From Lysobacterales bacterium UBA2790 (GTDB lineage: Bacteria > Pseudomonadota > Gammaproteobacteria > Xanthomonadales > Xanthomonadaceae): a stretch of DNA of 14,817 nt. The notes beneath the pieces are model-generated. The model did not search any database. It was not told the DNA's origin and saw only the letters and a list, made by a program, of their open reading frames with translations. A program made the position numbers and the translations under genes. The first letter of the stretch is position 1. Each line of letters begins with the position of its first letter. The stretch covers positions 4,783 to 19,599 of the forward strand of contig DEHW01000107.1 in NCBI GenBank assembly GCA_002352135.1. The letters run 5' to 3'. Positions 7,175-14,812 of the stretch are shown here, piece after piece.

Positions 7175-10100
7175 ATGACCCACGACAAATCCACCACGCT
7201 GCGAATCTTCCTTTCCTCGCCATCCGACGTATTGCCCGAACGCAACCGCGCCGAGGCGATCATTCGCAAGATTTCCGCAGAACTGCCCGACATCGAGTTG
7301 GAAGCGGTGCGCTGGGAAGACAGCTACTACACGGCGGACAAGTCGTTCCAGGCGCAGATCGACAGACCTTCGGACTGCGATCTGGTCGTGTGCCTGTTCT
7401 GGTCGCGGCTTGGTTCGGAACTGCCGCCCGTATTCAACCGCAGGGATGGCAGCGGCCGCACCGGCACCGAATGGGAGTTCGAGGAAGCGATGGAAGCCGC
7501 GCGCAAGAGCGAGCCGGCCACGCCCGACCTGCTGGTCTACAAGAAAACCGTCGAACCGCAGTTCAAGGCGAGTGAGGCGGAACTTGGACTGGCGCAGAAA
7601 CGCGCGCTGGATGCGTTCTGGATGCGTTGGTTCCACGACGAAGACGGCCACTTCGTCGCCGGGTTCGACATGTTCGCCAGCGCCGACGAGTTCGCGGACA
7701 AATTCGAGAAGCACCTGCGCGAATGGCTACGCCGCCGCACAGACGGCAATTCTTGGGACATCGCCACGCGCGGCTCGCCGTTTCGTGGCCTGGCTCCGTT
7801 CGACGAAGCGCATACGAGCGTATTTTTCGGTCGCTCCACGATGATCAAGCGTCTCGCCGCGCGCCTACGCTCGGCCGCTGCCGACGGTTTTCCGCTGGTG
7901 TTCGTGCTTGGCGCCAGCGGTTCCGGCAAGTCCTCGCTGGTGCGCGCGGGCCTGATTCCGCACCTGCGCATCGCTGGCGTCACCGAACCTTTGGTCGCAC
8001 GCTGGCGGCGTGCGGTGACGACGCCGGATTCGCTCTCGCGCCTGGGTGAAGGAAACCTGCTCGCCGGTCTCGTCGCGCTGCTGCAAGGCGATGGCGTATT
8101 GCCGGAACTCAAACAGGGCGATTTCGCCAATCCCGAACAACTGGCCAGCCTGCTCGCCGCCAGCCCGGAATCCGCCACGGTCAGCCTGCTTGGTGCGCTG
8201 GATCGCTGGGCCAGTGCCGTGCAAACCGACGAAGGCCATGCGCAGCGGCCCGTCACCGGCCTGATCCTCGTGCTCGACCAGTTCGAGGAAATCTTCAAAC
8301 TGGAAGACGCCGAGCGCGCCGCACTCGCTCGCGCCGTGAGCGCCCTGGTCGAGACGGGTCGCGTCTGGCTGGTCGCAACCATGCGCAGCGATTTCTACCA
8401 AGCCCTGCAAGGCGCGCCGGATTGGCTGGCGCTGCGCGAACGCGGTCGCAGCTTCGACGTGACAGCACCGAGTGCGGCCGACATCCGAGAGATCGTCCTT
8501 GCGCCAACGCTAGCAGCCGGTCTGCGCTACGAGGAATCCGGCGCGCGTTCGCTCGCCGAAGACCTGGAACGTGAAGCCGCCGCGCCGGGCGTTTTGCCGA
8601 TGCTGCAATCGGCGCTCGAAGAACTGTTCAACGAGCGAGACGTGGCAAGCGGCCTGATGACGCTGGCCAGCTACGACCGCCTTGGCGGTGTGCAGGGTGT
8701 ACTGGCCGAACGCGCGGAGCGGGTATTCGGCGAGCTCGACTCGCAGGCGCAAGGCGCGCTTTCCGAGGTGCTTGGCAAACTCGCCGATTTCGATACTGAG
8801 GCTGGTCACGAATCTCCAGTCGCACGTGCTGCGCAGCTGTCCGACTTCGGCGACGACACGCCAGCGCGTCGCATGGGTGATCGCCTGCTTGCAGAACGTC
8901 TGTTGTTGCCGATTTCCGATATATCGGATGCCGGTGAAAATAAGGAATTCACCGCATGGTCTGGCCATGTGCGCGTAGCACACGAAAGTCTGTTCTTGCG
9001 CTGGCCGCGCGCGCAGGAGCAACTTGCCGCCGATCGTGCCGATCTGGAGTTGCGCCGACGCTTGAACGGCGATGCAGCGAACCATGTTGCAGCTGGCGCA
9101 AAAGACGCCAAAACTGCACGCACTCTGCTGCTCGATGGTCTGCGCCTTGCCGAAGGTCGCGATCTGTTGAAACGGCGGCCCGATCTGCTTACTGCGGATG
9201 CTCGGCGATTCATCGCCGATTCCGACCGTCAAGCCAAAGCGAAAAGCCGACGCGCGTGGACAATTGCAGCATCCTTGATTGTCGCATTCGGATTGATCGC
9301 GATTTACGCTGGCTGGTCAGCAAGCCGGGCACAGTCGAATTTACGCCTTGCCCAAGGTACGGTGGATCGTGTGCTGGACACGCTGCAAAGCCCCCAGATG
9401 GATCAGGTGCGCGGCTTCCACCTTGTTCAATCCCGGCTTTTGGATGAGCTTGTTCCTTTGGCAGGGCAACTGGCTGAACTGGAATCGCCGGAATCCAGCC
9501 CCGCTGGCGTATTGCGCGCCGCCAAACTGAATTTGTCGCAGGCCAATCTTCTCGACGGCCGGGGAGAAAAGAAAGAATCATCATTGATATATCGAGATAC
9601 TTATCGATGGATTGACGCACAGGATTCTGCGGACATCACGCCGGAAATGCGAGAAATCCAGTTCGAGTGCCTCTACAAGCTGGCTCGAAACCGCTTTTTT
9701 CTGCCACCGGATATCTATGACCACGATGCTATGGTACACGCGGGCCGTGAACTATTTGATCACACATTTACTAACGGAATTTGGTACCGGCGAGAGCTAT
9801 ATGCTCAAACGATTGAGCAATATCTTCGAACCAATGGGAAGTTGGCTGATGCTCTGGCGATTATTCGTCGTGCGCGGCAGGATATAAGCAACTTTCCGGA
9901 AGATTCCAAAGACATTTCGAGACCTATCATCCTTAACATCTTGGAGAGCGAAGAAATGGTTGTGCTCGACAAGTTGGGCGAGGCCGCACAGCGCAATGAG
10001 CTTCGTTCCGCATCGAGTAGTCGTCTGCAAGAGGCAATGAGGCGGTTTCCTGTGTCGCGAGGCCTAGCCAGGCTCTATTTGTGGGAGTTGTTTGAGCGAG

Positions 10101-11362
10101 AGCGGGAGGCATATTCTTCCAAAGACGCCACCCGCCACGCAGAGTTGGTTTCGGAAATCAGGAGGATTGTGTCTCATTTCTCTGGTAGTGAGCCAACCTT
10201 TTTCGAGGCAGCTGCCGCAAAACTCGACTTGTCAGAGGCCGATTTCTATTTACATGTAGACAAACAGCCCCAAAAAGCCCTGCAAAGCATATATTCATCT
10301 CTCGACGGATATGCCCGTCTTTATGCAGGCCAGAGCATCGAATTGCCGCAGTTTGACGAATCAGCCACGGCGATTTCCATGCTCTCATCCATATTCGAGG
10401 AAATCGAGAAAAACACGCCAGAATCTTATCGAGCGACAATCACGGCCACCCATGCCCGCGAGTTGGTCAGCCGCAGTTCTCAATTCCTCAAGTGTGCGCG
10501 AGATCTGGGAGAGGGGTCAACCTGCCATTTTCTGGTCAGAAAAGCCACCGTATGGGCCAAAGATCGTTTTAAAAAGCAATTCGAAAATGCCAAGGAACAG
10601 GCGGAATTGCTTTTCTCTCGGAATGACTTATTTCTGGCAGCAGCCGTGGCAATGGTGCAGCGGGATCAGCAACAGCCTTCATCGGTACCGATCGCGGATC
10701 GGGAGTCGACTGAGCCGCTGTTCGACTACTGCTCCGCTGAAAGAGACTATGCGAAAGCACTTCATGACCTAGGAGAGATACAAGAGGCTTTGAAAATCGG
10801 TGGAAGGGTATTGCCTCAGTGTCTGTCATGGGCGAAAGAATATGATTTCGATTTTTACTTGCGTAGCAGCACTTTGGGGTTGCTCAAGCTTCAGGCATCA
10901 TTACTCTCGGCAACTGGTGATCATGTCAATGCACGCATTCTTCTTAAAACTTGCGTGGACATTGTTGACGAATACTGCGATGAAGATTTGGCGGACATGC
11001 TTGAAAATGGCAAGGGCGGCCCGGCAGATAAACAAGCCGCTGACGCTTTGCGAAACGGAAAAAGATTGCACTTAGTGCGTTTTACGGTTCCAGTTCGCAA
11101 GAAGGTGGGAGACGCATTAACGTTCCCGTTCGACATCTATATCAGCGAACTCTCGGACAAGCGGCACTACAAGGGTATCGAAGATCAGGCTATCTGGCTG
11201 GAACGGAATCGCGGTCTAGTCATCCCCCAAGATGTGCGTGATTCCTTTATAAAACTCGAAAACCTTGCCCGAGAAAACAAGGTGTCCTTTCCCGACTTGG
11301 CCAAGTACGCTTTGGGGGAAGCACAAAAAACCGAGGACACGCCAAAATCGCAGAACAAATAA
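7175..11362 (+). CDS. DUF4062-nSTAND1 NTPase with TM segment and long helical C-terminal region
   Basis: This is a 1395-residue protein, starting 16 bp after the lipoprotein stop with GGGAAA as ribosome site. Residues 8-125 are DUF4062, a TIR-superfamily domain (LRIFLSSPSDVLPERNRA; DCDLVVCLFWSRLG; GTEWEFEEA). Residues 203-224 (FRGLAPFDEAHTSVFFGR) open an nSTAND1 domain. Walker A is G-A-S-G-S-G-K-S at 246-253, Walker B is LILVLDQFEEIF at 363-374 with Asp368, and RSDFY at 404-408 is a probable sensor region. The domain runs through a winged-helix-like part to about residue 690. Basic KAKSRRAW precedes a membrane segment at about 695-715, so the NTPase is predicted cytoplasmic and residues 716-1395 periplasmic. 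That C-terminal region is helical and partly TPR-like but matches nothing I recognise. From about 9570 the DNA becomes markedly AT-richer. STAND proteins are signal-activated oligomerising switches; the trigger here is unknown. Confidence 0.88.
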   Translation: MTHDKSTTLRIFLSSPSDVLPERNRAEAIIRKISAELPDIELEAVRWEDSYYTADKSFQAQIDRPSDCDLVVCLFWSRLGSELPPVFNRRDGSGRTGTEWEFEEAMEAARKSEPATPDLLVYKKTVEPQFKASEAELGLAQKRALDAFWMRWFHDEDGHFVAGFDMFASADEFADKFEKHLREWLRRRTDGNSWDIATRGSPFRGLAPFDEAHTSVFFGRSTMIKRLAARLRSAAADGFPLVFVLGASGSGKSSLVRAGLIPHLRIAGVTEPLVARWRRAVTTPDSLSRLGEGNLLAGLVALLQGDGVLPELKQGDFANPEQLASLLAASPESATVSLLGALDRWASAVQTDEGHAQRPVTGLILVLDQFEEIFKLEDAERAALARAVSALVETGRVWLVATMRSDFYQALQGAPDWLALRERGRSFDVTAPSAADIREIVLAPTLAAGLRYEESGARSLAEDLEREAAAPGVLPMLQSALEELFNERDVASGLMTLASYDRLGGVQGVLAERAERVFGELDSQAQGALSEVLGKLADFDTEAGHESPVARAAQLSDFGDDTPARRMGDRLLAERLLLPISDISDAGENKEFTAWSGHVRVAHESLFLRWPRAQEQLAADRADLELRRRLNGDAANHVAAGAKDAKTARTLLLDGLRLAEGRDLLKRRPDLLTADARRFIADSDRQAKAKSRRAWTIAASLIVAFGLIAIYAGWSASRAQSNLRLAQGTVDRVLDTLQSPQMDQVRGFHLVQSRLLDELVPLAGQLAELESPESSPAGVLRAAKLNLSQANLLDGRGEKKESSLIYRDTYRWIDAQDSADITPEMREIQFECLYKLARNRFFLPPDIYDHDAMVHAGRELFDHTFTNGIWYRRELYAQTIEQYLRTNGKLADALAIIRRARQDISNFPEDSKDISRPIILNILESEEMVVLDKLGEAAQRNELRSASSSRLQEAMRRFPVSRGLARLYLWELFEREREAYSSKDATRHAELVSEIRRIVSHFSGSEPTFFEAAAAKLDLSEADFYLHVDKQPQKALQSIYSSLDGYARLYAGQSIELPQFDESATAISMLSSIFEEIEKNTPESYRATITATHARELVSRSSQFLKCARDLGEGSTCHFLVRKATVWAKDRFKKQFENAKEQAELLFSRNDLFLAAAVAMVQRDQQQPSSVPIADRESTEPLFDYCSAERDYAKALHDLGEIQEALKIGGRVLPQCLSWAKEYDFDFYLRSSTLGLLKLQASLLSATGDHVNARILLKTCVDIVDEYCDEDLADMLENGKGGPADKQAADALRNGKRLHLVRFTVPVRKKVGDALTFPFDIYISELSDKRHYKGIEDQAIWLERNRGLVIPQDVRDSFIKLENLARENKVSFPDLAKYALGEAQKTEDTPKSQNK

Positions 11363-11383
11363 ATCAACTCGTTACCTTGGGCT

Positions 11384-12505
11384 TCAGGCATCATCAAAAT
11401 GCAACATGGAAACCACCCGCCGCGCATACTCTGCCCCCATTTCCCCAAGACAATCCATCAACTCCACATTGTCCAGCGTAAACCCGCGCCGACTGAACTT
11501 CCCCGCCGCAATCACGTCGGCCTCGGTGATGCGCCGGTCGTAGCGCGCATAGAGAAACTTCGCGTCGGGATTGGGTCGGACCAGATCGCCCACTTCGCTG
11601 TCGAGCGGCTCGCCATAGCGACATTCGCCCTGCTGGCGGCAGAGCAAATCCTGCCACCACTGCGACGAACCGATCAGCGCGGCGGGCACCTGTTTCGCCA
11701 GACCGAGCAGGTGTTCTTCCAATCGTCCACCGCGCCCGGTGGCGAGGCTGCCGGTGCCGATGGACACCAGACTCATGCGTTCGGCGCCCTGCGGCCAGCA
11801 CAGGCGGTATTCGGGCAAGGTCGCCATCGTGTAGAGCAGATACGCCGGGTTGTTGAACGGCGTCACCGCACCGTCCTCGAAGGCGAAGGTGTTGCGCGTG
11901 ACCTCGCCGCTGGTCTGGTCCACGATGTCGATGATTTCCGGCGGAAAGAACGTCGGCGCGGCGGTGCTGGCGCGCACCAGTTGCCACAGCGGCAGGTCGA
12001 GGTTGCAGCCGGGTTTGCTGCGGTCGTTGTAGCGCGCCTTCGGGTTGTTCGAGATCGGCCACGGCGAGCCGGTGGAAGCGTTGCGGGTGACGACCAGCAG
12101 CAGCGTGCGCAGGCGCGAACTTCCGAGCGTTGCGGGTTTGCCGTCGGCTTCGACGAAGAAATCGCGCAGGAAGGCGGAAATGGGTTCGCGCGCAAAGCGG
12201 AAGCCACGCAGGCCGCCGAGGCTCAGGTTGTCCTTGGTGAACATGATGCGGGCATTTTCGCGGTACAGCCGGATCACGTCGTCCACCGCCAATCCCCACG
12301 AAAGCGCGGTGGCGATGATCGCGCCGGTGCTGGTGCCGCCGATGTAGTGGAAGTGATCGGCCAGCACCAGTTTCGGGTTGCCGCTGCGCTCGCGCAGCAG
12401 GGTTTCGATGCGCCGCGCGATTTTCAGTGCGAACAGACCGCGGATGCCGCCGCCGTCGAAGGCAAGCAGGCGCGCTCGTGGTGTGGGCGGCGTGGTCAAG
12501 TCCAT
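11384..12505 (-). CDS. Patatin-like phospholipase (CapV-like fold)
   Basis: This is a 373-residue patatin-family lipid acyl hydrolase. The oxyanion motif D-G-G-G-I-R-G is at 17-23, the nucleophile elbow G-T-S-T-G at 57-61 (Ser59), and the catalytic Asp of the dyad in F-E-D-G-A at 209-213 (Asp211); LVSIGTGS follows at 246-253. All catalytic elements are present, so activity on phospholipid acyl chains is expected. There is no signal peptide, which implies action from the cytoplasmic side. Related patatins (CapV) serve as membrane-degrading effectors in CBASS, but no CD-NTase gene is in this window, so it may answer to another signal. It begins 4 nt after the stop of the RyR protein gene, with GGAATGA as ribosome site inside that gene's end, indicating translational coupling. 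It converges with the nSTAND gene, 21 bp apart. Confidence 0.92.
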   Translation of the reverse strand: MDLTTPPTPRARLLAFDGGGIRGLFALKIARRIETLLRERSGNPKLVLADHFHYIGGTSTGAIIATALSWGLAVDDVIRLYRENARIMFTKDNLSLGGLRGFRFAREPISAFLRDFFVEADGKPATLGSSRLRTLLLVVTRNASTGSPWPISNNPKARYNDRSKPGCNLDLPLWQLVRASTAAPTFFPPEIIDIVDQTSGEVTRNTFAFEDGAVTPFNNPAYLLYTMATLPEYRLCWPQGAERMSLVSIGTGSLATGRGGRLEEHLLGLAKQVPAALIGSSQWWQDLLCRQQGECRYGEPLDSEVGDLVRPNPDAKFLYARYDRRITEADVIAAGKFSRRGFTLDNVELMDCLGEMGAEYARRVVSMLHFDDA

Positions 12506-12509
12506 CGGT

Positions 12510-14258
12510 TCATTCCGGTTTGAAGGCCCAAAGCTCGCGAATCTGTTCGCGGTCGTATTCCTGCGTGGCGTGGCTCAGTGCCGCGTAAGGGATGAGATCG
12601 GGATGCCGCATCCGCGCATTGTCGCGTTGCGGTGCGTAGCGCCAGCCGTCGAGTTCGCGGTCGATGCGCCAGGCGTCGTGTTCGATGGCGGCGAGTGCTT
12701 CGAGCAGTTCCGGCGTGAGCGTTTCGGGGAAGCCAGGGGCGTCCAGCGCGCGTCCGCTCAGGAAATTGGCGGAAAGCCATTTCACCGGCAGGTGATCGGC
12801 GGCGCGGCGGTTGGAACGGCGATAGGTTTCGGCCAGTTCGTCCCATTCGCGCAGCGCGCCTTGCCCGGCATCGACAGGACGCGACGTGTCGGCGCGGCGA
12901 CGGCGCAGGTAAGCCTCGTGCAGTTGCCGCGCCAGCCGTTCGCGCGGCGCGTCGGAAGGCTTGGGCTGGCAAAGTTCAGCCAGTTTGCCGAAGGCGTGGA
13001 TGCCGTTGTCTTCGCGTGCAAGCAGCGAATCGAGGCTCGTGGCGGCAGGCGCGTGGACGTGGATCGGGCACGGCGGAAGCGCGAGCCGCTCCATGTCGCG
13101 GAGCAGTTGGATGGCAAGCCGGATGTTCGCCACGCTCGATGCCGCCGCCACGACGATGCCCGTCCACGCATCAGCGCCTTCACCTTGAAGCCGCGCCGCT
13201 ATCAAGGCGCTTTCCGTGGCCACATCGTGCAGCACGAGGTCGGCGGCCCACCGCAAGGGCGTTTCCGGCGCTGCATCCGTTTCCGGGTTCAACAGATGCG
13301 CAAGATTCGGCACGCGCGCCAGCAGGCGGCTGCGGACTTCCGCCGCAGGCGCAAACCATTCGATGCGCGGTTTGTCCAAACCGCAGCAGGGCGAAACGCG
13401 CAGAAACTGGAGCGCCGTTTCGATGGCGGCATCGCCGATGCCGATCATCGCGAGGCGGATACGCGGCTGGTGCAGTTCCAATGCGCGACGCCCCCACAGC
13501 GGCGAGCCAAGCAACGCGACAGCGGCGGCGCGCGCCGGGTTGAACAGGTTCACGCGCACGCGCCGGGCGAGGCCGGTTGGCCGCACGATGGCGTCCTCGC
13601 GTTCCACCGAATCGGCCAGCGCCGGGTCGTCCAGCGTCACGATCAGATCCAGCGCCGTCTCGCGCGGCACGGTGGCGGCGACCAGCACGGCGCGGGCGAT
13701 GGCGAGGTTGCGCTCGTCCGAACCCGTACCGATAACCACGGTATCGGCCTGCGCGATGCTGGCCGAACGCAACACGTCCGGATCGGCGGCGTTGCCTTGC
13801 ACGCGCAGCAGTTTCGCGCCCGAAGCGTCGGACATGTCGGCAACGTCGATGGCCACGCACGACGATGCGGGCGCGGAGCTTCCGAACAGGCGTCCGCGAT
13901 CGCCATAGCCGCAGATCACGGTATGCCCGCGCAGCGAGGCGAGCCGAACCTTTTCGCGGGATTTCGCAAGAAACGCCAGCAACACCCGCCCGACCGCACC
14001 GAAAGCCACGAAAGCGCCGCCAAGCCGCGCCAGCACGAGCAGCCAGTTGTCGCGGCCCGGCTCCCCGCGCGAACTCAGCGTGAACAGTTGTAAGGTCTGC
14101 AACAGGCTGTCGGCGACGATCTTCACGCCCTGCGCAGTGGAAGCCACGGGAATCGTCGAAAAGTTCTTCGCTAGATGGCCCGTAAAACCCGCGATCAGCA
14201 CCGCCGCTGCCGCGATGGCAAGCACGTGCTGCCGCGATCCGGATTTGTTCGTACTCAT
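12510..14258 (-). CDS. Two-TM, TrkA-N/RCK-like protein with C-terminal RyR domain
   Basis: This is a 582-residue protein started at 14258, where AGGGAG lies 7 bases before the ATG. The frame is open for 58 more codons upstream, but that extension is Arg-rich, membrane-incompatible and has no comparable site. Hydrophobic segments are at about 11-30 and 72-97, joined by a non-cytoplasmic loop, with basic KSREKVR after the second. A TrkA-N/RCK-like Rossmann domain follows (HTVICGYGDRG at 112-122, with the GxGxxG dinucleotide motif; DTVVIGTGSDERNL at 172-185). The last 65 or so residues are a RyR domain: AIEHDAWRIDRELDGWRY, then HPDLIPYAALSHATQEYDREQIREL. The topology recalls 2TM ligand-gated channels, but I see no T-V-G-Y-G-type selectivity filter. 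RyR domains are proposed nucleotide-ligand sensors in conflict systems. It is the first gene of a two-gene operon with the patatin. Confidence 0.87.
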   Translation of the reverse strand: MSTNKSGSRQHVLAIAAAAVLIAGFTGHLAKNFSTIPVASTAQGVKIVADSLLQTLQLFTLSSRGEPGRDNWLLVLARLGGAFVAFGAVGRVLLAFLAKSREKVRLASLRGHTVICGYGDRGRLFGSSAPASSCVAIDVADMSDASGAKLLRVQGNAADPDVLRSASIAQADTVVIGTGSDERNLAIARAVLVAATVPRETALDLIVTLDDPALADSVEREDAIVRPTGLARRVRVNLFNPARAAAVALLGSPLWGRRALELHQPRIRLAMIGIGDAAIETALQFLRVSPCCGLDKPRIEWFAPAAEVRSRLLARVPNLAHLLNPETDAAPETPLRWAADLVLHDVATESALIAARLQGEGADAWTGIVVAAASSVANIRLAIQLLRDMERLALPPCPIHVHAPAATSLDSLLAREDNGIHAFGKLAELCQPKPSDAPRERLARQLHEAYLRRRRADTSRPVDAGQGALREWDELAETYRRSNRRAADHLPVKWLSANFLSGRALDAPGFPETLTPELLEALAAIEHDAWRIDRELDGWRYAPQRDNARMRHPDLIPYAALSHATQEYDREQIRELWAFKPE

Positions 14259-14494
14259 GCAACGCTCCCTGCGGGAAGCCGGTAGCCTAGCTAAAACGCG
14301 TCGCGATTTGGCGATGGTTGTTCGCGGCGCGCGATGCCGCGTGATGGCGGCTGCCGGACGGTTCATCCGTGTTCTCGTGCCAGTCGATCCGGGACATAAT
14401 TGCGTACACAAACGGTGCGCAACGAGGTTCACATGGAATCGGTGGAAGTTGGAGTCCGTGGTTTCGGGGTAGAACCCCTCTCAAAAGAAAGCTC
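14259..14494. other. Leader/upstream region of the RyR-patatin operon, with a short hairpin
   Basis: No supported gene lies here; open frames on both strands are extensions or shadows of the RyR gene. It should contain the minus-strand promoter, but the only candidate pair (TTGCGC / TATGTC on the minus strand near 14395-14425, spacer 18) is poor. A perfect GGGGT-AGA-ACCCC hairpin lies at 14466-14478. Confidence 0.4.
14466..14478. terminator. Compact GGGGT/ACCCC hairpin without a T-tract
   Basis: GGGGT (14466-14470) and ACCCC (14474-14478) form a perfect 5-bp stem with a 3-base loop. Read on the minus strand it lies 17 bases past the stop of the weak ORF ending at 14495, where a terminator would be expected, but no U-rich tail follows. 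Termination is only a possibility. Confidence 0.25.
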
Positions 14495-14812
14495 TTAGCG
14501 TTCCCTGCTAGATTCGTAAGCACGGATGCAGTCGACAACTACGGAAACCGGAACTGGCAGCATCCTTCGTACGTAATAGCTCGGCGGCCATTCCAAGTCA
14601 CCCCGCCAAAACGGACGTGCGCGCGGGTCTGCCGTACCAACGTCGCATCCAAGGCTGCCGAGTTCACTTTCTGTCAGCATGACAGCGGAATCCGAACCGA
14701 CCATTGACCGCGCTATTGGTAGCGCGACAACACTATTCGAATATACAGAATAGTCGACCGCATCATCGCCACACTCCGAACGGCGTGCGGAGCGAGAAAC
14801 CGCGATCAGCAA
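14495..14812 (-). CDS. Hypothetical ORF, possibly partial at window edge (weak)
   Basis: An open minus-strand frame of about 105 codons runs to the window edge. The only start inside the window is TTG at 14812, so the true start may lie outside. The predicted protein has no recognisable domain, signal or membrane segment (it ends VVVDCIRAYESSRER). The DNA is lower in GC than the neighbouring RyR gene and contains several short perfect hairpins within the frame, which argues that this may be a structured intergenic region rather than a gene. I give it as a possibility only. Confidence 0.2.
   Translation of the reverse strand: MLIAVSRSARRSECGDDAVDYSVYSNSVVALPIARSMVGSDSAVMLTESELGSLGCDVGTADPRARPFWRGDLEWPPSYYVRRMLPVPVSVVVDCIRAYESSRER
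14671..14685. repeat. Perfect inverted repeat CTGTCA-GCA-TGACAG
   Basis: A 6-bp perfect stem with a 3-base loop. It is the leftmost of four closely spaced hairpins at the right edge of the window. It could be an operator or an RNA hairpin; function unknown. Confidence 0.5.
14709..14726. repeat. Perfect inverted repeat CGCGCTA-TTGG-TAGCGCG
   Basis: A 7-bp perfect stem with a TTGG tetraloop, the strongest hairpin in the right-end cluster. No T-tract follows on the plus strand (next bases ACAACAC), so an intrinsic terminator is not indicated. Confidence 0.55.
14732..14754. repeat. Inverted repeat ACTATTC/GAATAGT containing palindrome TATTCGAATA
   Basis: ACTATTC (14732-14738) pairs with GAATAGT (14748-14754) around a 9-base loop. 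The left arm also overlaps a perfect 10-bp palindrome, TATTCGAATA (14734-14743). Such nested symmetry is typical of dimeric regulator sites but may be chance in AT-richer DNA. Confidence 0.45.
14774..14792. repeat. Short inverted repeat CTCCG/CGGAG
   Basis: A 5-bp perfect stem with a 9-base loop, the last of the right-end hairpin series. It is weak on its own and noted because it continues the series at 14671, 14709 and 14732. Confidence 0.3.

Noticed and set aside
11384..12505. Classification of the locus as CBASS because of the CapV-like patatin
   Set aside because: No CD-NTase, Cap2/Cap3 or HORMA gene is present in the window.
11399..12523. Long plus-strand open frame opposite the patatin gene
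   Set aside because: It is a high-GC antisense shadow; the minus strand carries all patatin catalytic motifs.
12378..14093. A 571-codon plus-strand open frame opposite the RyR gene
   Set aside because: It is Arg/Ala/Gly-rich shadow sequence with no domain; the opposite strand encodes clear TM, TrkA-N and RyR features.
14391..14425. Minus-strand promoter TTGCGC - 18 bp - TATGTC for the RyR operon
   Set aside because: Both hexamers are weak matches; nothing distinguishes it from background.
14259..14432. Longer N terminus of the RyR protein starting at 14432
   Set aside because: The added 58 residues are Arg-rich with no domain, whereas 14258 has a good AGGGAG site and places the first TM segment near the N terminus.
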